DNA of 64,000 bases from Acidobacteriota bacterium (GCA_947467605.1 CANIII010000004.1:124001-188000); one strand, 5' to 3'. Numbered from the stretch's first letter, positions 25,723 to 34,246 are shown. Notes: generated from the sequence alone by a model not told the origin. Numbers and translations: made by a program.

Positions 25723-27048
25723 ATGGCTGAAGGCCTCCTTACAGCGGTTGCACACGCCGAGTCGTTGCGGCGTCAGCGGCTGCGCACGCGCGCGCTCTTG
25801 CGTGTGGTGCCTGCGGTGGCCGGCGCGTTGCTGGTGACTGCGGCGCTTGTGCGACTACTGCACCTGTCGCGCACGACGTTCTGGCTGGCGCTCGGGCTAG
25901 CCGTCGTCGGCATTGGGATCTTCGCCTGGCTCAAAGGCCGCGTGCCGATCGTGACCGATGCCGCCGCCGCGCAGTTGGACGACGATGCCGCGCTCGGTGG
26001 TGAGCTACGAAGTGCGCATTGGTTTGCCTCGAATCCCGAGTCGAATGCGTGGACGACGTTTCACCTGAAGGGTGCGACCGAACGCGTTGAACGGATCATG
26101 TGGCCGAACGTGTATCCGCCAGTGCCGACGTCGCGGGCATGGGCGGGGTCCGCGGCGATGGCCGTGGCGGCGATCGCGTTGGTGCTGACCTCGGCGTGGC
26201 CGCGCGCACTGGGCAACGGGCCGTCGGGATCATTGGCCCAGAGCTCAGGACGACCGGTCGGTGCGCCGAAGGCCGTCTCCGACGAGCTGCAGAAACAAAT
26301 TGATGATTTGCTGAAGGCCGTGCAGAGCGGTGCGATTCCGATGGATGCTGCGCGCGCCAAGCTCTCCGACATGCGCAACGCGCTCGCGGATCTGGATCCG
26401 AAGCTGAAGGACGCCATGGCCAATGCCATGAAGGGCCAACAGCCGAGCGATTGGAACGCAGACGATCCGGATCCAAAGGTTAACGAGCTCGCTGAAAAAG
26501 CGGAAAAGGCGGCCGGCGCCGCGCTGCCACAAGACATGAAGTGGTCGCTGCAGGACTTGGCCGAGAAACTTCAGCAGGCCAACAAACCTGGCCAGAAGGC
26601 CGACAGCCAATCTGCGCAGTCGAAGGAGGGCGCCGCGAGCCCGTCGAAAGATGGGGCCGGCGACAAGAAGGCGCAGGAAGCCGGCGTGCAGATGACACGC
26701 AACACCGGTGCGGACTCCCAGTCGAATCAGATGATGTCGTCATCCAACCCGATGGACGGGCTGATGAAGGTGGACCCGAAGGGCAATGACGGCGGCGGGC
26801 CGAAGAACGGTGCGTTCAAACCGCTCGATCTCGCGGCGCTCAAGAAGGAAACCGTTCAGGCCGACGCCGACAGCCAGGGCGCCAACGTGCTGTCCGAGTT
26901 GCGCCGCAAGAGTGAAAAGGCGCGTTCGACGATTGCGTTCACGCGCGTGGCGCCGCTCACCACGTACGACAAGAGCCACGCCACCGCACCGCCTCCGCCG
27001 CCCGACTCCCTGCGGTCGCTGGTCAAGCAGTACTTCATCCGCCGCTGA
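25723..27048 (+). CDS. Membrane-anchored coiled-coil protein of unknown function
   Basis: A 441-residue protein. Two hydrophobic segments (about 27-45 and 50-70) and a third (about 138-157) are followed by a long hydrophilic region rich in Gln/Lys/Asp/Ala (LQKQIDDLLKAVQSG..., AMKGQQPSDWNADDPDPK), probably coiled coil plus disorder, and a short conserved-looking tail (SLRSLVKQYFIRR). The layout recalls DUF4175-type proteins that often sit with MoxR/DUF58/VWA genes; that is inference. ATG 25723 is chosen over a TTG eight codons upstream, because the upstream codons are the promoter-like 14-mer shared with moxR. It converges on the maleylacetate reductase gene with a 14-bp overlap. Confidence 0.65.
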   Translation: MAEGLLTAVAHAESLRRQRLRTRALLRVVPAVAGALLVTAALVRLLHLSRTTFWLALGLAVVGIGIFAWLKGRVPIVTDAAAAQLDDDAALGGELRSAHWFASNPESNAWTTFHLKGATERVERIMWPNVYPPVPTSRAWAGSAAMAVAAIALVLTSAWPRALGNGPSGSLAQSSGRPVGAPKAVSDELQKQIDDLLKAVQSGAIPMDAARAKLSDMRNALADLDPKLKDAMANAMKGQQPSDWNADDPDPKVNELAEKAEKAAGAALPQDMKWSLQDLAEKLQQANKPGQKADSQSAQSKEGAASPSKDGAGDKKAQEAGVQMTRNTGADSQSNQMMSSSNPMDGLMKVDPKGNDGGGPKNGAFKPLDLAALKKETVQADADSQGANVLSELRRKSEKARSTIAFTRVAPLTTYDKSHATAPPPPPDSLRSLVKQYFIRR

Positions 27049-28057
27049 GCAGGATCGCCCGGACGTCGTCGCGCGTGACCGTGCGCGGGTTGGGATATGG
27101 CGTTGCCGTCACCTCATCCGCGACCTGATCGATGTCCGCTTGCCGCAGGCCGAGTTCGCGGAGTGTCATGCGGATTCCCAACAGTTGATTCAGTGTCGCG
27201 AGCCCGGCAGCAGCCTCCGGCTGGCCAATCGCGCGGCTGAGCCTCGCCATGGCGTCTGGCGCGGCTGTCGTGTTGAACGCGACCACACGGGGCAGCACGA
27301 CGGCATGCGTGCGCGCGTGCGGCATCCGGAATGTGCCGCCGAGTACGTGACAGATGCGGTGATGGAGGCCCATGGCCGAGGCATCAAGCGCGCGGCCGGC
27401 CAGGTGCGCGCCGCGAAGCGCAGTGGTGCGCGCGTCGATGTTTGACGGCGAGGCCACGACGGCCGGCAGGCTCTGCGCCAGTAACGCGGCCGCCTCGTCC
27501 GCAATCGTGCGAGTCTCGTCGGTGGCATTGGCTGCGTATAACGCTTCCACCGCATGAGCCATCGCGTTCATGCCGCTCGCCGCACTCTCGGCGACCGGCA
27601 ATCCAAGTGTCAGCGTGACGTCGTAGACCACGAGCCTCGGCTTGGCCAACGGGTCGCGCCCCGTTTGTTTTCCGGCGTCGTCGGTTTCACCCCAGATCGA
27701 CGTCATCTCTGATCCCGAGTACGTCGTCGGCACGGCTACGAGTGGCACGCCGACGCGCCTGGCGATCGCTTTGCCGAGGCCGATGGCCGAGCCGCCCCCG
27801 ATGGCGATGCACACATCGGCATTCGATGCCGTGAAGCGCTCGAGTGCGGCGGCCACCGTGGCCGAGGGCACATGTTCGCGCGCTCCGCTGAACATGTCGG
27901 CACAGGCGTCGCCGAGGAGTGCCCGCGGATCAATCTGCGCCGCCGAGCGTCCGCCGGTGGTGACGACAAATGCGCGATGGAGACCGAGTGTGTGGATCTC
28001 GGCGCGGAGTTCGAGTGCGGCGCCCGGCCCGAACGACACGAGCGTGTGCTCGCTCAT
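27035..28057 (-). CDS. Maleylacetate reductase (iron-containing alcohol dehydrogenase family)
   Basis: A 340-residue NAD(P)H-dependent dehydrogenase of the Fe-ADH fold. Glycine-rich cofactor segment AIGGGSAIGLGKAIA, then VPTTYSGSEMT, SGMNAMAHAVEALYA and GLHHRICHVLGGTFRMPHARTHAVVLP, which matches maleylacetate reductases more closely than general alcohol dehydrogenases. It would reduce maleylacetate to 3-oxoadipate, the funnel point of (chloro)hydroquinone degradation. The start overlaps the esterase stop by 4 bp, and the ring-cleaving dioxygenase is two genes upstream, so the operon order fits the pathway. Confidence 0.87.
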   Translation of the reverse strand: MSEHTLVSFGPGAALELRAEIHTLGLHRAFVVTTGGRSAAQIDPRALLGDACADMFSGAREHVPSATVAAALERFTASNADVCIAIGGGSAIGLGKAIARRVGVPLVAVPTTYSGSEMTSIWGETDDAGKQTGRDPLAKPRLVVYDVTLTLGLPVAESAASGMNAMAHAVEALYAANATDETRTIADEAAALLAQSLPAVVASPSNIDARTTALRGAHLAGRALDASAMGLHHRICHVLGGTFRMPHARTHAVVLPRVVAFNTTAAPDAMARLSRAIGQPEAAAGLATLNQLLGIRMTLRELGLRQADIDQVADEVTATPYPNPRTVTRDDVRAILLSGG

Positions 28058-28728
28058 CGTGCTGGACGTGCGGGCGATGATGCGAGGACTTCGTCCAGCA
28101 CGGCTTGCACTTCCACGATCTCGTCGTCGTTCACGAGATGGCCCATGCCCGGGTAGAGCGTGCGGGTGACGCGCGCGCCGAGTCGCGTGAACACCGCGTC
28201 ACTTTCGATGACGCGCTCTTTCGGGATGTGGCCGTCGACGTCGCTGCAGCCGAGGAATACGGGCGTGCCGGCCAAGGAAGTGGTCACGTCTTTCCACGTG
28301 GTGCCCGGCGCGCTAATGAGGCCGCCGCTCAAGACGAGGATGCCGCCGTAGCGCCGCGGATGTCGAATCGCAAACTCCGCGGACAGGCACGCGCCCTGCG
28401 AAAATCCGAGCAGCACGATCTTGTGTGTGGGGAACCCGCGCGCGATGAGGTCGGTTACGAGTGACTCGATGACCGACAGCGCCGAACTGAGGCCGGGCTC
28501 GTTGGATTCTCGGGGCGAGATGAAGCTGTTCGGATACCACGTGCCGCCATGCGCCGCCGGTGCGAGGCAGGCGACGCCTGGGCGATGAATGAGGTCGATG
28601 AGCCCGAGGATGTTGTGCGGGCTCGCGTTGCGGCCGTGCACCATGATCATCGCGGCACCGGCGCTCTTGAGCGGGGCGCCGGCGCCGACGATGGGTTGCT
28701 GCGCGTGTGGTCCGGTGGCGATCGCCAT
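28054..28728 (-). CDS. Alpha/beta-hydrolase, phospholipase/carboxylesterase (MhqD-like)
   Basis: A 224-residue cytoplasmic serine hydrolase of the carboxylesterase type. The nucleophile elbow is GFSQGA. The other triad members are probably the Asp of GCSDVDGHIP and the His of GMGHLVND. VHGRNASP supplies the oxyanion region. It resembles MhqD of Bacillus, which is induced together with the dioxygenase MhqO by quinones. It lies two bases after the dioxygenase gene and overlaps the maleylacetate reductase gene by 4 bp. A role in hydrolysing a lactone or ester intermediate is plausible but inferred. Confidence 0.87.
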   Translation of the reverse strand: MAIATGPHAQQPIVGAGAPLKSAGAAMIMVHGRNASPHNILGLIDLIHRPGVACLAPAAHGGTWYPNSFISPRESNEPGLSSALSVIESLVTDLIARGFPTHKIVLLGFSQGACLSAEFAIRHPRRYGGILVLSGGLISAPGTTWKDVTTSLAGTPVFLGCSDVDGHIPKERVIESDAVFTRLGARVTRTLYPGMGHLVNDDEIVEVQAVLDEVLASSPARPAR

Positions 28729-28730
28729 TC

Positions 28731-29672
28731 TCAGTACCTGACCGACGGCAGCGCGGCTTCAATCTCCGCGCGCTTCGACTCTTCCCACGGTGGGAGCTTC
28801 AATCCGCGCCCGAGTTGATCGAGCGGCTCGTCGGTCGCGAAGCCCGGGAGCATCGTGGCGACCTCGAACAGCACGCCGCCCGGTTCGCGGAAGTAGATCG
28901 ACGTGAAGTAGGAGCGGTCCATTACTGGCGTCACGCCGATGCCTTTCTTGATGAGGGCTTCACGCATGTCCAGCTGCTGCTGCGCGGTGGCGATTGCGAG
29001 GGCAACGTGGTGCACGGTGCCGACGCCGTTCTTCGCGCGCACGCCGCCGGGCGTCGCGAGAATGTCGATCGACTTGCCGGGGCCGACACCATTCACCGCC
29101 ACGCGTTGCCGCCCGTCCATCTCCTCGATTCGCTCGAAGCCGAACCACTCATGCATGAACGCGAAGGTCGGCGCCGGGTCATCAACGGTCATTGTCACGC
29201 TGTGGATGCCGCGCACGGCCGAGGCCGCGTCGATGTCGTGCGACAGCCACGGTGTTCGCGCGTCGGCGTGTGTGGCGACCAGCTCGATCAGCAGGCCGGA
29301 CGGATCCGTGACAATGACAGACTCTTCGCCAAAGCGCGGTGGCGCGTCAGACACCGTGAAGCCGCGCGCCCGGAGGCGTGTCTTCCAGACGTCGAGTGAA
29401 CCGGCGGGCACAGAAAACGAGGTGACGGTCACCTGTCCGGCCCCCTTGATCCCAGCCGACACCCCGCGCAGCCGATAGGGGAAGGTCGTCCAGAGCGTCC
29501 CCGGGGTTCCGCGCTCGTCGCCATAGTAGAAGTGATAGACGCCCCGGTTGTCGAAGTTGACGGTTTTCTTGACCAGCCGGAGCCCGAGCGCGTCCAAGCC
29601 GAAATCGAGATCCGCCTGCGCATCGTCGGTCGTCGCGGTGACGTGATGGAGACCAAGAACGGGAAAGCTCAT
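28731..29672 (-). CDS. Ring-cleaving extradiol-type dioxygenase (MhqO/LinE-like, VOC fold)
   Basis: A 313-residue dioxygenase built of paired glyoxalase/VOC modules. Fe(II) ligands should be the His in LHHVTATTDD (residues 9/10), the His in TVHHVALAIA and the Glu in GGVLFEVAT. Homologues (LinE, PcpA, MhqO) cleave hydroquinone or chlorohydroquinone rather than catechol. It is the first gene of a three-gene minus-strand operon with the MhqD-like esterase and maleylacetate reductase. Its likely -10 (TATCCT) lies ten bases before the ATG, and the REP-1 palindrome begins 20 bases upstream. Confidence 0.9.
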   Translation of the reverse strand: MSFPVLGLHHVTATTDDAQADLDFGLDALGLRLVKKTVNFDNRGVYHFYYGDERGTPGTLWTTFPYRLRGVSAGIKGAGQVTVTSFSVPAGSLDVWKTRLRARGFTVSDAPPRFGEESVIVTDPSGLLIELVATHADARTPWLSHDIDAASAVRGIHSVTMTVDDPAPTFAFMHEWFGFERIEEMDGRQRVAVNGVGPGKSIDILATPGGVRAKNGVGTVHHVALAIATAQQQLDMREALIKKGIGVTPVMDRSYFTSIYFREPGGVLFEVATMLPGFATDEPLDQLGRGLKLPPWEESKRAEIEAALPSVRY

Positions 29673-29682
29673 TGCGTCTCTG

Positions 29683-29713
29683 AGGATAAATAAAGCCGGG
29701 AGTTAATTGGCAA
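29683..29713 (-). promoter_or_regulatory. Promoter candidate for the aromatic operon, partly inside a REP element
   Basis: On the minus strand TATCCT (29683-29688) is followed by ten bases and the ATG, the same spacing as in the two 14-mer promoters. A -35-like TTGCCA (29708-29713), with a 19-base spacer, falls in the centre of the REP-1 palindrome, so the repeat may have donated half the promoter. Confidence 0.4.
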
Positions 29714-29728
29714 TTAACTCCCGGCTTT
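29692..29728. repeat. REP-1 palindrome, left copy flanking RAYT-1
   Basis: An exact 18-bp inverted repeat: left arm 29692-29709 (AAAGCCGGGAGTTAATTG), one central base, right arm 29711-29728. A T-run extends to 29731, so it could also work as an intrinsic terminator on the plus strand. Identical over 37 bases to the copy at 30431-30467. Confidence 0.9.
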
Positions 29729-29772
29729 TTTGGAGGCCGCCCGACTGGCAGTCCGTTTGCTTTCGTTTCCGC

Positions 29773-30432
29773 ATGCCTCGTCGCGTACAAGCCGGTTCCG
29801 GAGGACTGACGTTCCATGTGATGAACCGCGGCGTTCGCCGCATGGGTCTGTTTGAGGACCGCCAGGACTACCTGACATTTACTGAATGCATGGCTGAAGC
29901 CCTCGATCTGGTCCCCCTTGACCTTTTCGCGTTTTGCATCATGCCCAATCATTTTCACCTGATCATCCGGCCAGCCAAGGACCCGGATCTCACTCATTTT
30001 ATGAGCCTTATGACGATGAGGCACAGCAAGCGGTGGCATCGTCGCCGTCAGTCGACTGGCGGTGGCGCGGTCTATCAAGGCCGTTTCCGCGCCTTCCCGA
30101 TTCAGACGGAGGGCTACTTCTATGCGGCATGTCGGTACGTCGAGGGAAACGCGCTGAGAGCGAAACTCGTTTCGCGAGCCGAGGACTGGCCGTGGTCGAG
30201 CCTTCATCAACGTGTCAAGAATTGCCACATTCTGCCGGTCGAAACATGGCCAATTCCTATAACCGAGGATTGGACTGAGCTCGTGAATGCGGCCCAGAAG
30301 TCCCGCGAGATTGGCCAGTTGCGGCGATCAGCGCGCTCGAATATGCCATTCGGAAACCCGGACTGGGTTAGTAGGACGGCGTCGATACTGGGCGTTGAGG
30401 CAACCTTGCGGCGCCCGGGCCCACGGAAATAA
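29773..30432 (+). CDS. REP-associated tyrosine transposase (RAYT-1)
   Basis: A 219-residue single-domain Y1 HUH transposase (Transposase_17 family). The family N-terminus LTFHVMNRGVRRMGLF, the HUH metal site in IMPNHFHLIIRPA (HFH) and the catalytic tyrosine in CRYVEGNALRAKLVSRAEDW are all present. RAYTs nick and mobilise REP palindromes rather than behaving as ordinary insertion sequences. ATG 29773 is used, because the open frame upstream runs through the repeat. The gene lies exactly between two identical REP-1 palindromes, and its TAA stop overlaps the first bases of the right copy. Confidence 0.93.
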   Translation: MPRRVQAGSGGLTFHVMNRGVRRMGLFEDRQDYLTFTECMAEALDLVPLDLFAFCIMPNHFHLIIRPAKDPDLTHFMSLMTMRHSKRWHRRRQSTGGGAVYQGRFRAFPIQTEGYFYAACRYVEGNALRAKLVSRAEDWPWSSLHQRVKNCHILPVETWPIPITEDWTELVNAAQKSREIGQLRRSARSNMPFGNPDWVSRTASILGVEATLRRPGPRK

Positions 30433-30467
30433 AGCCGGGAGTTAATTGGCAATTAACTCCCGGCTTT
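30431..30467. repeat. REP-1 palindrome, right copy flanking RAYT-1
   Basis: Identical to 29692-29728: arms 30431-30448 and 30450-30467 around one base. It starts inside the RAYT-1 stop codon (30430-30432) and probably also terminates that transcript. Confidence 0.9.
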
Positions 30468-30546
30468 ATCTCGCCCGGAACCGGGATGTTACCCCCCCTG
30501 CAGTGCCCACGCATTTCATCTGTGGTGCTCGCATTTATTCGGCGGT

Positions 30547-30560
30547 TTGACTGATATCCT
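30547..30560 (+). promoter_or_regulatory. TTGACTGATATCCT promoter motif, copy 2
   Basis: Same 14-mer as 25699-25712, again ten bases from the start codon (ATG 30571). It should drive the MoxR-DUF58-VWA operon from a very short or absent leader. Confidence 0.5.
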
Positions 30561-30570
30561 TAGGCCCTCC

Positions 30571-31575
30571 ATGGCTTCCACTACTGCCGATACGACCGTC
30601 GCCCAGCACATCGACCAGTTCCGCGAGCGTTTTACGCGCATCACCCAGGAAGTCGGCCGCCGCATCGTCGGCGCCGAAGATATCGTCGCCATGACGGTGA
30701 CGAGCATGCTCGCCGGCGGCCACGTGCTGCTGGAGGGGATCCCTGGCGTGGGCAAGACCAGCCTCGTGCACACCCTGGCTGATGTGCTGCATCTCACGTT
30801 CTCGCGCATCCAGTTCACGCCCGACCTCATGCCAGCCGACATCGTCGGCACGACGATCGTGCAGCAGAACCAGAGCGGCGGCACCTTCTTCGAATTCCAG
30901 CCAGGCCCGATCTTCGCCAACGTCGTGCTCGCCGATGAAATCAATCGTGCGACGCCCAAGACGCAGTCGGCGTTGCTCGAGGCCATGCAGGAGCAGACGG
31001 TGTCGGTGGGCAAGACCACCTACAAGTTGGAGCAGCCGTTCCTGGTGCTCGCCACGCAGAATCCGTTGGAGATGGAGGGCACGTATCCTCTACCCGAAGC
31101 GCAACTCGACCGCTTCTTCTTCAAGTTGAAGATCACGTACCCGACCGAAGCGGCGATGCACGAAATCCTCAACCGCACTACGCAGCAGACGCAGACGACG
31201 GTGAATCGCGTGGTGGACGGCGCGGATATTCTCGCGATGCGCAACATTGCGCGCGGCGTGCCGATCGCCCAGCCAGTACAGGGCTACGCGATTCGCCTCA
31301 CGCTCGGCACGCACCCGACGTCGCCGTACGCGACGCCGCTCATCAAGAAGTACGTGCGCTACGGCGCCAGCCCGCGTGCGAGCCAGGCGCTCGTGCTCGC
31401 GGCCAAGATCCACGCGCTCACGCGCGGCAATGCGTTCGTCAGCCCGGATGACATTCGCGCCGTGGCACTGCCGGTGCTCCGACACCGCGTGCTCATGAAC
31501 TTCGAAGGCGAAGCCGACGAGGTCAACACCGACACGCTCGTGAACGAGCTGATCACCTCCGTCAAGACGGAATAG
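30571..31575 (+). CDS. MoxR-family AAA+ ATPase
   Basis: A 334-residue AAA+ chaperone-like ATPase. Walker A is GIPGVGKTS (K62); Walker B is VVLADEIN (D122, E123); a sensor segment VLATQNPLEMEGTYPLPEAQLDRF follows. MoxR proteins act with VWA-domain partners to mature or insert protein complexes. ATG 30571 is chosen over an upstream in-frame TTG because the intervening codons are the shared promoter-like 14-mer. It is first in an operon with DUF58, two VWA membrane proteins and a small gene, a standard arrangement. Confidence 0.95.
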   Translation: MASTTADTTVAQHIDQFRERFTRITQEVGRRIVGAEDIVAMTVTSMLAGGHVLLEGIPGVGKTSLVHTLADVLHLTFSRIQFTPDLMPADIVGTTIVQQNQSGGTFFEFQPGPIFANVVLADEINRATPKTQSALLEAMQEQTVSVGKTTYKLEQPFLVLATQNPLEMEGTYPLPEAQLDRFFFKLKITYPTEAAMHEILNRTTQQTQTTVNRVVDGADILAMRNIARGVPIAQPVQGYAIRLTLGTHPTSPYATPLIKKYVRYGASPRASQALVLAAKIHALTRGNAFVSPDDIRAVALPVLRHRVLMNFEGEADEVNTDTLVNELITSVKTE

Positions 31576-31588
31576 GGCAGTTCCGGCC

Positions 31589-32461
31589 GTGGCTCTGCGT
31601 TTCGAGGACGACTTCCTCAAGAAGCTCGAATACCTGCACGTCGTGTCCAAGCGCGCGTTTGCGGGGCAGAGTCGCGCGGACCGGCTGGCGCCGAAGCGTG
31701 GCGCGGGGATGGAGTTTGCCGATCATCGCGGCTACTCGCGCGGTGACGACTTCCGCCACATTGATTGGAAAGCCTACAAGCGCCTGAACCGGCTCCTGCT
31801 CCGGTTGTTCGACGAGGAGCAGGATCTGCCGATCTACATTCTGCTCGACACGAGCAAGTCGATGGCGCAGCCGGAGAAATTCGATCAGGCACTCCGCATC
31901 ACTGCGGCGCTCTGCTACATCGGCCTCTCGCATCTCGATCGCGTCACGATGGTGCCCTTTACGGCCAAGCTCGGCGAAGAGACCTCCCCGGGCACGGGCA
32001 AGGGGCGGATCTTTCGCGTGTTCGAGATGCTCGAGAAGCTGCAAGCGAGCGGCACGACGAATCTGCGCGCGTCAGTCAACGAGTTTGCCTCGCGCGGTCA
32101 TCGGCGTGGCCTGGTCGCCGTCATTTCTGATTTCCTCGATGAGGAAGGCTGCGAAAAGGGCCTGAAGGTGCTGCGCACGCTCGGACATGATGTCTTCGCC
32201 GTCCACCTGGTGGCCGAGGCTGATCGCGACACGTCGTCGTACGGCGATGTGCGGTTCGTGGATGCGGAGACCGGCGAGCAGCGCGACATCGAAGTGACGC
32301 CGCAGCTGGCCGCCGCGTATCACGAGGCGTGGCAGGCGCACACGCACGGGATCGAACAGTTCTGCGGCCGCTATGACATCGGCTACGTGCGCGCGGATGC
32401 GGAGCGGCCGTTCGAAGAGATCATCCTGCAGGCGTTTCGTCAGGGGCGGTTCCTCGCATGA
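31589..32461 (+). CDS. DUF58 family protein
   Basis: A 290-residue cytoplasmic protein with the DUF58 hallmark GMEFADHRGYSRGDDFRHID, then W-K. A VWA-like segment follows with a MIDAS-type D-T-S-K-S (LLDTSKSM, about residue 90). Family members are obligate neighbours of MoxR and are thought to be its substrate or adaptor. GTG start at 31589, 13 bases after moxR stops. The 3' end overlaps the next gene by 4 bp (ATGA). Confidence 0.92.
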   Translation: MALRFEDDFLKKLEYLHVVSKRAFAGQSRADRLAPKRGAGMEFADHRGYSRGDDFRHIDWKAYKRLNRLLLRLFDEEQDLPIYILLDTSKSMAQPEKFDQALRITAALCYIGLSHLDRVTMVPFTAKLGEETSPGTGKGRIFRVFEMLEKLQASGTTNLRASVNEFASRGHRRGLVAVISDFLDEEGCEKGLKVLRTLGHDVFAVHLVAEADRDTSSYGDVRFVDAETGEQRDIEVTPQLAAAYHEAWQAHTHGIEQFCGRYDIGYVRADAERPFEEIILQAFRQGRFLA

Positions 32462-34245
32462 GTTTCGCCGGCATGGCCACGTGGCTGGCGCTCGTCGTGA
32501 TCGCTGCGGTCATCGCCGCGGCGGTGGGCCTGTTCCTGCTCAAGCTCAAACCTCCGCGCATCTCCGTGCCGTCGCTGGGGTTGTGGCGCGTCGTGCTCGA
32601 CAGCAAACGCGAGAAGACATTGTGGGAACGCATTCGCTGGGCCGTGTCGCTGGCGACCGTCGTGCTCATCACGCTCGCGCTCGCGCTCGCCGTGCTCCGA
32701 CCGCAGGCCTCCGTCAGGGCAGATGCCCGCGGCACAGCATCGCAGCCCGGACTGTCCGGCCAGGGCAGCCGCGTCTCCATCGTCATCGACTCGTCCTGGT
32801 CCATGCTGGCGGCGACATCGAGCGGACAGACGCGTTGGGATCTGGCCGTGGCGCGCGCGCGCGCACTGGCCGCCAGTGCCGCCGGCGACGACGTCGTGTT
32901 GTCCACGACGGCAGACGGCGTGGTGGAAGGCCCGACGCCGGATGTCGCGCTGATTGAAGCGGCGCTCGATCGCGTGTCGCCGACGGGTGGCGCGGCCGCG
33001 GCGTTCCCGCGCGTCGAGTCTGCGCGCGTGACCTACTTCCTCACCGACGGCGCGGTGGCCCGCCCGCTCGATGCCGATGTCGTCGTCGAGTCGGTGTTCG
33101 AGTCGGCGGCCAACGTGGCCATCACTGCGTTGGATGTGCGCCCTGGCGTCACGCTCGAGCAGGCAGGTCAGGCGTTTCTTGAGGTGGCCAACTATTCAAC
33201 ATCGGCGCAGGATGTTCGCATCACGATGACGCGCGGTGCTGTGTCTGTGCTCGACGTCACGGCCAGCCTCGCCGCCGGCACGGCCGTGCAGCGCGTGGTG
33301 CCGCTCGATCGCGGCGGCGACGCGAGACTGCGCGCGCGCATTTCGGCCAAGGCCAATGCGTTGGTCGTGGATGACGATGCGGTGGCGATGATTCCGGGGG
33401 CCCAACCGCTCGCGGTGACGGTGGTCAGCGATCAAGCGGCATCGTTTGGTCCGCTGTTGAGCAAAGACCCATCGGTGAAACCGACGTTTGTGTCGACGGC
33501 TGGCTACACGCCTGGCCGCGAAGACCTCGTGATCTTCGATCGCGTCCGTCCGGCCAAGGCGCCGACGGTGCCCGCGCTCTACATTGCGCCGCCAGGGGAC
33601 GACCCTGCCGCTCAGCCGGAAGTGACGCCGCAATGGGCCGGCGGCGGCGCGCATCCGATTCTGCAGGGCGTCGACACGCAAACCATGGCGCTCGACCGTG
33701 CGCGACGATATACGGGCGGGGGACTGTTGCCCATCGCCCGTTCAACAACGGGCACGCCGCTTATCTATGTGCGCGATACCGCGGAACAGCGGTTCGCGAT
33801 CTTCACGTTCAGCGTGACCGAGTCGAAACTGATGTTCGCTCCGGGATTTCCTGCGCTGCTCGGCAACACGATTGACTGGCTCGCGCACCCCACGGCCAGC
33901 GTCACGCGACGACCCGGCCCGATGACGTTTCCCGGCAGCTTCTTCTCACTCAACGGACCGAACGGCAAACCGGTGCCCGTCACACAGGTTGGCGATGTGT
34001 CAGTGGCCACGCTCGCGCGTGTGGGCTTCTACGAAGCGAAAGCCGGTGGCGCCACCAGCACGATCGCCGTCAACACGAGCGATCCGGACATCTCTGATCT
34101 GCAGCGCACGCGACTGGCGATGAAGACGCGCGCCGACGCATCCGCCCCTTCGCGCGGGCGGCCGTGGTGGCTGTTTGCCGCGGTGCTCGCCATCGTGCTC
34201 GTCGCCGCCGAGTGGTTCACGTGGCAGCGCAGGATTACGGTCTGA
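32458..34245 (+). CDS. BatA-type membrane protein with VWA domain
   Basis: A 595-residue inner-membrane protein. Two N-terminal helices (WLALVVIAAVIAAAVGLFLL and AVSLATVVLITLALALAVL) form the BatA_N-like hairpin. A VWA domain has its MIDAS in VIDSSWSML. A long beta-rich extracytoplasmic region and a final helix (LFAAVLAIVLVAAEWFTW) follow. It is translationally coupled to the DUF58 gene, and the next gene begins one base after its stop. Probably part of a MoxR-dependent envelope complex; the substrate is not known. Confidence 0.87.
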   Translation: MSFAGMATWLALVVIAAVIAAAVGLFLLKLKPPRISVPSLGLWRVVLDSKREKTLWERIRWAVSLATVVLITLALALAVLRPQASVRADARGTASQPGLSGQGSRVSIVIDSSWSMLAATSSGQTRWDLAVARARALAASAAGDDVVLSTTADGVVEGPTPDVALIEAALDRVSPTGGAAAAFPRVESARVTYFLTDGAVARPLDADVVVESVFESAANVAITALDVRPGVTLEQAGQAFLEVANYSTSAQDVRITMTRGAVSVLDVTASLAAGTAVQRVVPLDRGGDARLRARISAKANALVVDDDAVAMIPGAQPLAVTVVSDQAASFGPLLSKDPSVKPTFVSTAGYTPGREDLVIFDRVRPAKAPTVPALYIAPPGDDPAAQPEVTPQWAGGGAHPILQGVDTQTMALDRARRYTGGGLLPIARSTTGTPLIYVRDTAEQRFAIFTFSVTESKLMFAPGFPALLGNTIDWLAHPTASVTRRPGPMTFPGSFFSLNGPNGKPVPVTQVGDVSVATLARVGFYEAKAGGATSTIAVNTSDPDISDLQRTRLAMKTRADASAPSRGRPWWLFAAVLAIVLVAAEWFTWQRRITV

Positions 34246-34246
34246 C

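Noticed and set aside
29347-30228. A 293-codon minus-strand open frame spanning RAYT-1 and the start of the dioxygenase gene
   Set aside because: It runs across the REP palindrome and out of frame through two well-supported genes; no family resemblance.
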